Source of the DNA: Rhodopseudomonas boonkerdii
GTDB taxonomy: Bacteria; Pseudomonadota; Alphaproteobacteria; Rhizobiales; Xanthobacteraceae
Assembly: GCF_021184025.1 (NCBI RefSeq)
Contig: NZ_CP036537.1
Coordinates: 5,423,001 to 5,487,000 of the forward strand
Direction: 5' to 3'
Length of the DNA: 64,000 nt
The notes beneath the pieces are model-generated. The model saw only the letters and a list, made by a program, of their open reading frames with translations. It ran no database searches and was not told where the DNA came from. Positions 8,971 through 16,943 of the stretch are shown piece after piece (positions within the stretch are counted from its first letter, which is position 1; every line of letters starts with the position of its first letter). The position numbers were made by a program, and so were the translations under genes.

Positions 8971-9291
8971 ATGTCCCAAGACCTCGCTTCCCAAAACCTC
9001 GATCCCCTGATCCTCGACCTCCTCGAATGGATCGCACGCGAACCCAGATCCTATGCCGACGTGCTCGATGCATGGCGGACGTCATGCCCGCGACTGACGG
9101 TATGGGAAGACGCCATCGACCGCGGATTTGCGGCGCGCGAGCACAGACAAGGCCATGAGGTGCTGATCCGGCTCACCGCCACTGGGCGGGATTTTCTCCG
9201 CAAGCACGGGCGCATCGTCAACCTCATACCTCCGAAGCATGCCGCCGGCGCATTCGTCACGCCGATGCGTCCCTATCGCTGCGCCGCCTGA
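8971..9291 (+). CDS. hypothetical protein, winged-helix-like
   Basis: A 106-residue protein starting MSQDLASQNLDPLILDLLEW. Residues ~15-85 have the spacing of a small winged-helix domain (LLEWIAREPRSYADVLDAW ... RGFAAREHRQ ... VLIRLTATGRDFLRKHG), seen in many Rhizobiales proteins of unknown function. No cofactor motif. AGGAGG precedes the ATG. It may be a DNA-binding regulator, but that is inference. Confidence 0.6.
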   Translation: MSQDLASQNLDPLILDLLEWIAREPRSYADVLDAWRTSCPRLTVWEDAIDRGFAAREHRQGHEVLIRLTATGRDFLRKHGRIVNLIPPKHAAGAFVTPMRPYRCAA

Positions 9292-9324
9292 AAGGCTCCC
9301 TGCCCGATCAGAATCGTCGCGAGG

Positions 9325-9660
9325 CATCGCCTCACGAGCGAAACAAGATACATCCCGGTAATAGCAAAGTCGCGGCCCAGAGAAAGGCCTAACACCAGTT
9401 CGCGATCTGGAACGTGGTGCTCGGCATATGGAAAACGCCGGCGATCAGCGGGACGGTCGCGCGGAGCGGGCCGAAGAAGCGGCATCCGACAATACTCAAT
9501 GCCCCCACGGCAAAAAGAACTCTTCCGCGCGCGGAATGAGATCGGGACGGCGTGACAGCGGCCAGATGGTTGTCGCTGTGCGGTCAAAATGGTTACCGAT
9601 CGCGTAGGAAACCCAGTCACCGAGCGCCGCCCCGGTGCTGACCTCCTCCTGAACGGACGG
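9325..9660 (-). pseudogene. DedA-family membrane protein, frameshifted remnant
   Basis: Minus-strand translation in two frames reads as one DedA/SNARE-associated protein: first GAALGDWVSYAIGNHF ... LSRRPDLIPRAEEFF, then after a stop/frameshift near 9510 GCRFFGPLRATVPLIAG and FHMPSTTFQIANW. G-A-x-x-G-D-W and F-x-G-P-x-R-x-x-x-P are DedA hallmarks. The gene lacks its N-terminal part and has at least two lesions, so it is dead. No intact copy is in the window. Confidence 0.65.
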
Positions 9661-9797
9661 CAAACTGGCAGATGAGCTTCAAATACGGCTGACGAAAAAA
9701 CGGAGAATTTTAAGCATCAGCAGTTGACCACCGGGATTTCGAAGCCGTCCAGTTTCAACCACACGGTGGCATCCGCGCCGCATAGCCCGGCACCCAA

Positions 9798-10640
9798 TCA
9801 TCCCTCACTCTGGCCGAACGCCTTGCGCATCGCGACATAGCCCTGTTGCTGCTGGCTCCAGTTGCGGCCGCCGGTGACGCCGCCATCGACGACGAGATCG
9901 TTACCGTTGACGAAGGACGACTCGTCGCTGGCAAGGAACACCGCGGCATGGGCGATATCATCCGGCAATCCCGCGCGCGGGATCGGCTGCGCGCTCTTAA
10001 ACGCCTCGCGCATGAGTGCTGGGGTCTGTTCGGCAGCTTCCACCGATAGTCCCAGCGCCTTGCCGAAAATGCCGGTGGCGATGGCGCCAGGCGAGATGCT
10101 GTTGACGCGCACACCGCTCTCACCGAGCTCCATGGCTACGCATTTGGTGAGATGGATGACTGCCGCCTTGGCGGCGCCGTAGACGACGGAGGACGAATAG
10201 CCCGCGAGCCGGCCGGCGATGCTGCCATTGTTGATGATGCTGCCGGAGCCCTGCTTCTTCATATGCGGCGCCGCGTGCTTCATGCCAAGCATGACGCTGC
10301 GCACCAACGTCGCCATGGCCGCATCGAAACGATCGACCGTCAGGCCCTCGATACCGCCCGTCTGCGCCGGGCCTCCAGCATTGTTGAACAGGCAATCGAT
10401 CCGACCGAAAGTCTCGACGGCATGACCGATTAGCGCCTGCATCTGTGCTTCATCGGTCACATCGGTCTGGCGAAAGCTACAATGGGCGCCGAGCTTGGTT
10501 GCCAGCGCGTTGCCTTCGGCGGCGCGGCGTCCCGCAATCACGACTTTTGCGCCCTCGGCGATGAAGATTTCCGCTGTCCGAAAACCAATCCCGCTTGTCG
10601 CGCCGGTGATCACAGCTACCTTGTTGTCGAGACGCCCCAT
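9798..10640 (-). CDS. SDR-family oxidoreductase
   Basis: A 280-residue classical short-chain dehydrogenase. The Rossmann motif TGATSGIG is at 12-19, NNAG at 86-89, the catalytic Ser140, Tyr154 and Lys158 (YGAAK) are all present, and SPGAIATGIF fits the substrate loop. NADP preference is suggested by GRRAAE after beta-2. Substrate unknown. The ATG at 10640 gives the usual start; the frame to 10742 runs on without support. Single gene. Confidence 0.85.
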   Translation of the reverse strand: MGRLDNKVAVITGATSGIGFRTAEIFIAEGAKVVIAGRRAAEGNALATKLGAHCSFRQTDVTDEAQMQALIGHAVETFGRIDCLFNNAGGPAQTGGIEGLTVDRFDAAMATLVRSVMLGMKHAAPHMKKQGSGSIINNGSIAGRLAGYSSSVVYGAAKAAVIHLTKCVAMELGESGVRVNSISPGAIATGIFGKALGLSVEAAEQTPALMREAFKSAQPIPRAGLPDDIAHAAVFLASDESSFVNGNDLVVDGGVTGGRNWSQQQQGYVAMRKAFGQSEG

Positions 10641-10844
10641 GACATTTCTCCCTGATGCTTTTTGTAGGGGTATTTGACGCTGGCGAACTATCGCAGCGCA
10701 AGGCATATTTGGCGGCCCGCCCTGCCCCAAAGCTGAGCGCACGCGGTCTCAACCGGGATGCGTGGCCGTCCACTTTCGCATTGCACACCATGATGATATG
10801 CATGGTCTGATCACTATCCATTCCATAACCATGCGCGGTAGCTG

Positions 10845-13730
10845 TTGAACTACGCCGGGACATTCGCGTTTGCGAACGTGGGGGATACGCAGACCGACGC
10901 AACGGGCGGCGACGGTCCGGTTGGTAGCGTTTTATCGTCCGCGACAGCATCGACGATCATCGTTCACGACGCCAATCTGCTCTTTTCCGGCGACTACAAA
11001 CGCGCCGGTGTCGATCTCGTGCTGTCGAAAGACGGCCACGATTACATCGTCTCCGATTATTTCAAGGGTCCGCAGCGCGCGGCATTGTCATCGCCCGATG
11101 GCGCAACCCTATCTGCCGGCCTCGTCAAGGCGCTGGTCGGCGAAGTCCAGGTCGCGCAACTGGGCGGCGGCGCGAGTGCGGCAGCGCAGGAGATTGGCAC
11201 TGTCACCAAGCTTACTGGCAACGCGACTGCGATCCGCAACGGCGTCTCGGTGATGCTCAATGTCGGTGACAAGGTGCAGAAAGGCGATATGGTACAAACC
11301 GGCACGGATTCGGTGCTTGGCCTCACCTTTATCGACGGCACCGTGTTCGGCCTGTCGTCGAATGCGCGCATGATGCTGAACGAGATGGTCTACGATCCCA
11401 ATGGATCGTCGAATTCCTCGCTGCTCAGCCTCGTGCAAGGTACGATTACCTTCGTCGCCGGCGAAACGGCAAAGCACGGCGACATGCGTGTCGATACGCC
11501 CGTGGCCACCATGGGGATTCGCGGCACCGCCGTGCTGGTCGAAATCGGCTTTGAAGTGCCCGGACAAGGCGATGCGCCGCCGGTCAAGTTCCAGGTGCTG
11601 GTCGAGCCCGGCGGCCAGGTCGGCTCTTACTTGCTGTACAGCAAGAGTAATCCGAGCGTCGTGATCGGAACGGTCAATCAGGCTGGTCTGGTGACCAGCG
11701 TGACAGGCGCCGGCGATACATCGACCGGGCAGGCGCCGCCGCTGTCGCCGGACGCGATCGCCATCCTGGGCCCCGTGTTTCAATTGTATTTTGGTCTGCC
11801 AAGCCCGAACCAGAATCTACATGGCTCGCCACCCGGCGGATCATCACCCACCGATCCCAATTCCGGTACCAGCCCACAGCCTCTGAAATTCAACCCGTTC
11901 CAGGATCTGCCGCCGGGGGGATCGATCACCGTCCCGATCAACAATCCGAACGGTTCGCCAGGCACGATCCTGCCGGTTGACGTCACTATCACGCATATCA
12001 ACACGGCGCCGATCATTACCATCGCAAAACTCGACATTAGCCAGGGTGGCACCGTCATTCTTGGTACGTCAAATGTCGGCGCAAGCGATACGGACAGCAC
12101 CAACTTCACGTTTAAGGTCTCGAATGTCAGCCACGGCACGTTTCAGGTTTCCACCGACGGCATTCACTGGACCGATACGACCACCTTCACCAGCGCCGAT
12201 TTGAGCGCAGGCCACGTCCGGTTCGTGCATGACGGCGGCCAGGCCGCGCCGACCTTCTCGCTTCAGGCCGACGACGGTGCGGCATCCAGCAATCTCAGCA
12301 GCATCGTCCCCGGTATCATCGGATTCAGCCTCGTCAATGCGCCGCCCGTCATCACCCATGCATCGATCACCGTGGCCGAAGGCGGAACGGCGATACTCAC
12401 TGCGGCGAATATCGGTGTCAGCGATATCGACAGCACCAGCTTCACATTCACGATCTCGCACGTGACGCACGGCGTCTTTCAGGTTTCATCGGATGGCATC
12501 CATTGGATCGATGCCACGACTTTCACCAGCGCAGACCTCTATGCCGGTCATGTCCGCTTTGTGCATGACGGTGGCGGGGTTGCGCCCGATGTCATGCTCA
12601 CCGTGAGCGACGGCATCGATAGCAGCGCCCCATTCGCCGCGCATGTTGATTTTCTGGCGATCTGCCACCTGACATCGACCGCCGGCACCACTATCGATAT
12701 CTCTCCCTTTGGGGCGACTGACGGCTTTGTTCTGCCCGGAGCCGGCAACGTCACGACGCCGGGCATTCCGGAAGATCGCATCGTGCTGGGCTACGACATC
12801 GGCGGACATCACGTGGTGCTCAACGGTGCTCCCATGATGGGCGACAAGGACTTCAGCGCGATTTCAAACACACTCACTCACAATGCCGACGGATCGAACT
12901 CGGTCAGCACGGTGTTGGGTGCAGGTAATGGCGTGATACTGACACAGACGATCACGCTTGGCGCTGACGCTAACTTCTTTACGACGACGATCGATATCTT
13001 CAACGGCGGCACCACAGCGCTCGATCACGTGCGGTTCATGCGCAATTTCGACCCCGACCAGGATGTCGACCAGTATGGCACCCATCAGACTCGCAACGAG
13101 GTTATCCATAACCCGATCGGAGCGAACGATGTTGCCATCGTTTCCGCAAAGGGAGGAGCGTCAGGCGCTGATGTGGCGCTGATCGGATTGAGCGGCGACT
13201 GGCGCGCATCCTCCTTTGGTTTCACCAATACGAATCCCTACGCTCCCGAAGCCTATGATTCCCCCAACAATCCCAATAGGGCGTTGGCGGATAATGCGAT
13301 TTCGCTCACTTATGACTTCGGCAGTATTGCCGCCGGTCAGCACGCCACGGTCACCTACATCACGACCAATAACGTGGCGACAAATGGCAATAATGCACTG
13401 TATGGAACCGATGGCAACGACACCATCAACGGGTTCGGCGGCGACGATCTCTTGATCGGCCTTGGTGGCGCGGACAACTTCGTCTTCACGGCGAATGCTG
13501 GCCACGACACCATCTTCGATTTCCAGACACACGTCGATCACATCGATCTCTCAGCCGTGGTCAGCACGAACGATGTCACCGCATGGATAGCACAACATGT
13601 CACCGCAAGCCCGCTCAACGGGGCGGATACCCTGATCACGTTGGACGCTCATAACACAATCTTGCTTCATAATGTGACACATACCAATCTGAGCGCCAGC
13701 GACTTCATCGTTCATTCTACCTCAACGTGA
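10845..13730 (+). CDS. large secreted FecR / cadherin-like / RTX-like protein
   Basis: A 961-residue protein, probably the substrate of the type I exporter encoded just downstream. Order: N-terminal module (1-110) typical of rhizobial T1SS proteins, with LLFSGDYKRAGVDLVLS; FecR domain (~118-290) with VQKGDMVQTG, TPVATMGIRGTAVL; Pro/Gly linker (~310-370); two near-identical ~100-residue cadherin/CSPG-like repeats (~380-490 and ~495-605), each with HGxFQVSxDGIHW and AGHVRFVHDGG; then a beta-rich segment, and a C-terminal RTX-like NGFGGDDLLIGLGGADNF block (~860-880) followed by an uncleaved-type secretion tail. No Sec signal. The start is doubtful: TTG at 10845 is first in frame after a stop, and GTG at 10878 is possible. 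Confidence 0.8.
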   Translation: MNYAGTFAFANVGDTQTDATGGDGPVGSVLSSATASTIIVHDANLLFSGDYKRAGVDLVLSKDGHDYIVSDYFKGPQRAALSSPDGATLSAGLVKALVGEVQVAQLGGGASAAAQEIGTVTKLTGNATAIRNGVSVMLNVGDKVQKGDMVQTGTDSVLGLTFIDGTVFGLSSNARMMLNEMVYDPNGSSNSSLLSLVQGTITFVAGETAKHGDMRVDTPVATMGIRGTAVLVEIGFEVPGQGDAPPVKFQVLVEPGGQVGSYLLYSKSNPSVVIGTVNQAGLVTSVTGAGDTSTGQAPPLSPDAIAILGPVFQLYFGLPSPNQNLHGSPPGGSSPTDPNSGTSPQPLKFNPFQDLPPGGSITVPINNPNGSPGTILPVDVTITHINTAPIITIAKLDISQGGTVILGTSNVGASDTDSTNFTFKVSNVSHGTFQVSTDGIHWTDTTTFTSADLSAGHVRFVHDGGQAAPTFSLQADDGAASSNLSSIVPGIIGFSLVNAPPVITHASITVAEGGTAILTAANIGVSDIDSTSFTFTISHVTHGVFQVSSDGIHWIDATTFTSADLYAGHVRFVHDGGGVAPDVMLTVSDGIDSSAPFAAHVDFLAICHLTSTAGTTIDISPFGATDGFVLPGAGNVTTPGIPEDRIVLGYDIGGHHVVLNGAPMMGDKDFSAISNTLTHNADGSNSVSTVLGAGNGVILTQTITLGADANFFTTTIDIFNGGTTALDHVRFMRNFDPDQDVDQYGTHQTRNEVIHNPIGANDVAIVSAKGGASGADVALIGLSGDWRASSFGFTNTNPYAPEAYDSPNNPNRALADNAISLTYDFGSIAAGQHATVTYITTNNVATNGNNALYGTDGNDTINGFGGDDLLIGLGGADNFVFTANAGHDTIFDFQTHVDHIDLSAVVSTNDVTAWIAQHVTASPLNGADTLITLDAHNTILLHNVTHTNLSASDFIVHSTST

Positions 13731-13850
13731 CATGAGACCGGCGCCCCTTATTCTTTTGGAGCCTTCGTCTGCACAAACGCTTCCGTCGATGACATAGTAT
13801 TCTGGTGATGAGACTTTCGCGCTACCAAGGGCGCTCAGAACCACGTCCGT

Positions 13851-15629
13851 ATGATCCGCAAAGGTTTGACGATGCAGCGCGGCCAGCCACGATCATCCCA
13901 CGCACCGGCCCGGTCTGAACTTGGCGAGGCGCTACGTGTCTGTCGCGGCGCTTTTCTCGGCGTTGGGTTGATGAGCTGCATGATCAACATCCTGTATCTC
14001 ACCGGCTCGTTCTTTATGCTAGAGGTCTATGACCGGGTGTTGCCGAGCCGTAGCGTGCCGACACTGGTGGGTCTGATCGTGCTCGCTGCCGGGCTCTATA
14101 TCGCGCAGGGCGTTCTCGACCTGCTGCGCGCGCGCATTCTGGTGCGAATCGGCGCGTCGCTCGATGAGACCTTAAGTCCGCGGGTGTTCCAGACCGTGAT
14201 ACAGTTACCCTTACTGGCCGGCAGGAGCAACGAGGGCCTACAGCCGCTGCGCGATCTCGACAATATTCGCGGTTTTCTCTCCGGACAGGGCCCGAGCACA
14301 TTGTTCGACTTACCGTGGTTGCCGCTCTATCTCGCCATCTGCTTCGCCTTCCATCCGCTGATCGGCGTTACCGCGCTGGTCGGCGCACTGTTGCTCGTGG
14401 CGCTAACCGTGCTTACCGAACTTCAGACGCGGACCCCAGCACAGGAAGCCGCCACCCTTGCAGCCAAACGCGGTGGCATCGCGGCATCCGGCCGACGCAA
14501 TGCCGAGGTGGTGCTCGCCATGGGTATGGCCGGCCGGCTGGCGCGGCGCTGGAAGGACGCGAACGAGACTTATCTGGCTGGGAACCTCCGTACCAGCGAT
14601 GTCGCCGGCGGCCTCGGCGCCATCGCCAAGGTGATGCGCATGATGCTGCAATCCGCCGTGCTCGGTGTCGGCGCTTATCTGGTCATCAATCAGGAAGCCA
14701 CTGCCGGCATCATCATCGCCGGCTCGATTCTCAGCGCTCGCGCGCTGGCACCGGTGGATCTCGCGATCGCGCACTGGAAAGGATTTGTGACGGCACGGCA
14801 GAGCTGGGAACGCCTCAATGGGCTGCTGCATGTGCTACCGACGCTGCCGGCGCTGACGCAATTGCAGGATCCGAGGGAGAAGCTGAGCATCGAGGCCGTC
14901 AGCATCGCCCCTCCCGGCGAGCAGCGCGTCACCGTGAGCGATGTCAGCTTCACCCTGAAGGCCGGCAACGGCCTCGGCATCATCGGCCCTTCCGGCTCCG
15001 GTAAGTCGTCGCTGCTGCGTGCATTGGTCGGCGTGTGGAAGCCGGCGCGCGGCTATGTCCGCCTCGACGCCGCCTCGCTCGATCAATGGGCACCAGACGA
15101 TCTCGGTCGCCATATCGGCTATCTGCCACAGGACGTCGAACTCTTCGCCGGTAGCATCGCCGAAAACATCTGCCGTTTCGACCCCGGCGCAAAGGACGAC
15201 GACATCATCGCCGCCGCCCGGCAAGCCGGCGTTCACGATCTCATCGTCAGGATGAAAGAAGGCTACGATACCGAGGTGGGTGAGCACGGCAGCGTGCTCT
15301 CGGCCGGCCAGGCACAGCGCATCGCGCTAGCACGCGCATTGTATGGCAACCCATTCCTGATCGTGCTCGACGAGCCGAACTCCAATCTCGACACCGAAGG
15401 CGACGAGGCACTGACCCGTGCAGTGCGTGCCGCCCGCGCCCGCGGTGCTATCGTCATCGTGGTGGCGCACCGGCCGATCGGCATCGAGGGCGTCGACATG
15501 CTGCTGGTGCTGAAAGACGGTCGTATGCAAGCCTTCGGACCGAAGGAGACGGTGCTCGGTCAGGTGCTGCAACGACCGGCGCCGCAGCCGATCAAGATCG
15601 TCGCCGACGGCGGAGTGACCAAGCCATGA
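13851..15629 (+). CDS. type I secretion system permease/ATPase (PrtD-like)
   Basis: A 592-residue ABC half-transporter of the inner membrane. The N-terminal ~330 residues hold the membrane domain (six hydrophobic segments, from MSCMINILYLTGSFFMLEVYDRVLPSR). The ATPase follows: Walker A GPSGSGKSS (~378), signature LSAGQAQRIALARAL (~482), Walker B LIVLDEP and switch His in VAHRP. No C39 peptidase domain, as in PrtD/AprD. It would pair with the HlyD-like protein next door and an outer-membrane TolC protein encoded elsewhere, and likely exports the 961-aa protein. An alternative ATG lies at 13872. Confidence 0.9.
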   Translation: MIRKGLTMQRGQPRSSHAPARSELGEALRVCRGAFLGVGLMSCMINILYLTGSFFMLEVYDRVLPSRSVPTLVGLIVLAAGLYIAQGVLDLLRARILVRIGASLDETLSPRVFQTVIQLPLLAGRSNEGLQPLRDLDNIRGFLSGQGPSTLFDLPWLPLYLAICFAFHPLIGVTALVGALLLVALTVLTELQTRTPAQEAATLAAKRGGIAASGRRNAEVVLAMGMAGRLARRWKDANETYLAGNLRTSDVAGGLGAIAKVMRMMLQSAVLGVGAYLVINQEATAGIIIAGSILSARALAPVDLAIAHWKGFVTARQSWERLNGLLHVLPTLPALTQLQDPREKLSIEAVSIAPPGEQRVTVSDVSFTLKAGNGLGIIGPSGSGKSSLLRALVGVWKPARGYVRLDAASLDQWAPDDLGRHIGYLPQDVELFAGSIAENICRFDPGAKDDDIIAAARQAGVHDLIVRMKEGYDTEVGEHGSVLSAGQAQRIALARALYGNPFLIVLDEPNSNLDTEGDEALTRAVRAARARGAIVIVVAHRPIGIEGVDMLLVLKDGRMQAFGPKETVLGQVLQRPAPQPIKIVADGGVTKP

Positions 15630-16933
15630 TCACGCCCGATACTCCCTCGCATCGTTCGATACGTCTTCATCTGATGATCGGCCTCGTCGTCGTGTTGATG
15701 CTCGGCGGAGGCCTCGGCGGCTGGGCAACCACTGCACAGCTTGCCGGCGCACTGATCGCACCAGGATCGGTGGTGGTCGATTCCAACGTCAAGAAAGTCC
15801 AGCATCCGACCGGTGGCGTGGTCGGGGAAGTCCGCGCGCGCGACGGAGATATCGTGAAGGCCGGCGATGTCGTCGTACGCCTCGACGACACCGTGACCAA
15901 AGCCGGTCTCGCCATCGTCACCAAGAATCTCAACGGTCTATGGGCACGCGCTGCACGCCTCGAAGCTGAGCAGCGCGGCGCCGACCGCATCGCCTTCCCG
16001 CCACAACTGCTCGACCAGATAGCCGATGATGACGTAAAGAATGTCATCGATAGCGAAACCAAACTGTTCAATGTCCGTTCTGCCGGGCGAATCGGGCAGA
16101 AGCAACAATTGCGCGAGCGCATAGCGCAGCTCAACGAGGAAATCGTCGGCCTCACCGCGCAGGAAACCGCCAAGACCCGCGAAATTGCGTTGGTTGAGAA
16201 AGAGCTGATCGGTGTCCGCGGCCTGTTCGATCAGCAATTGGTGCAGATTTCACGCCTCACCATACTGGAGCGCGACGCTGCGCGCCTCGCTGGCGAGCGC
16301 GCACAATTCATCGCCGCGCGGGCGCAGGCCAAGGGCAAGATCACCGAGATCGAGCTCCAGATCCTGCAGATCGACAAGGATCTGGTGAGCGAGGTCTCCA
16401 AGGATCTGCGCGAGACCAATGACAAGATCGGCGAGTTCGTTGAACGCAAGGTGACCGCAGAAGATCAACTACGCCGTATCGATATCCGCGCGCCGCAGGA
16501 TGGCGTGGTGCTGCAATCGAATGTGCATACGGTGGGCGGCGTCGTCACCGCAGGCGACACGCTGATGCTGATTGTGCCGCAGACCGACAGCCTGTCCGTG
16601 GAAGCGCGGGTCAATCCACAGGACATCGACAAGCTGCTGATCGGCCAGAAGACCATGCTCCGCCTCAGCGCCTTTAACCAGCGCACCACCCCGGAGCTAA
16701 ACGGAGAGGTCAGTCGCATCTCCGCGGACACCACCACCGATCAGCGCACCGGCCAAGCCTATTACACCATCCGCATCGCGCTCCCACCATCGGAAGTAGC
16801 GCGATTGGGGGACGTTCGCCTGATCCCAGGCATGCCCGTGGAGGCGTTCGTGCAGACGGGCGAACGCACCATGCTGTCCTATCTCGCCAAGCCGCTCAGC
16901 GACCAGTTCATGCGCGCCTTCCGCGAGAAGTGA
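15626..16933 (+). CDS. HlyD-family type I secretion periplasmic adaptor
   Basis: A 435-residue membrane fusion protein. One membrane segment (residues ~14-36) precedes a lipoyl/barrel-sandwich half (SVVVDSNVKKVQHPTGGVVGEV), a long coiled coil (~90-280), the second half-lipoyl (IRAPQDGVVLQSNVHTVGGVV) and a beta-barrel C-terminus. It bridges the ABC exporter to TolC. Its ATG overlaps the ATPase stop by 4 bp (ATGA), so the two are translationally coupled. Confidence 0.9.
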   Translation: MITPDTPSHRSIRLHLMIGLVVVLMLGGGLGGWATTAQLAGALIAPGSVVVDSNVKKVQHPTGGVVGEVRARDGDIVKAGDVVVRLDDTVTKAGLAIVTKNLNGLWARAARLEAEQRGADRIAFPPQLLDQIADDDVKNVIDSETKLFNVRSAGRIGQKQQLRERIAQLNEEIVGLTAQETAKTREIALVEKELIGVRGLFDQQLVQISRLTILERDAARLAGERAQFIAARAQAKGKITEIELQILQIDKDLVSEVSKDLRETNDKIGEFVERKVTAEDQLRRIDIRAPQDGVVLQSNVHTVGGVVTAGDTLMLIVPQTDSLSVEARVNPQDIDKLLIGQKTMLRLSAFNQRTTPELNGEVSRISADTTTDQRTGQAYYTIRIALPPSEVARLGDVRLIPGMPVEAFVQTGERTMLSYLAKPLSDQFMRAFREK

Positions 16934-16943
16934 TACGCAAACC

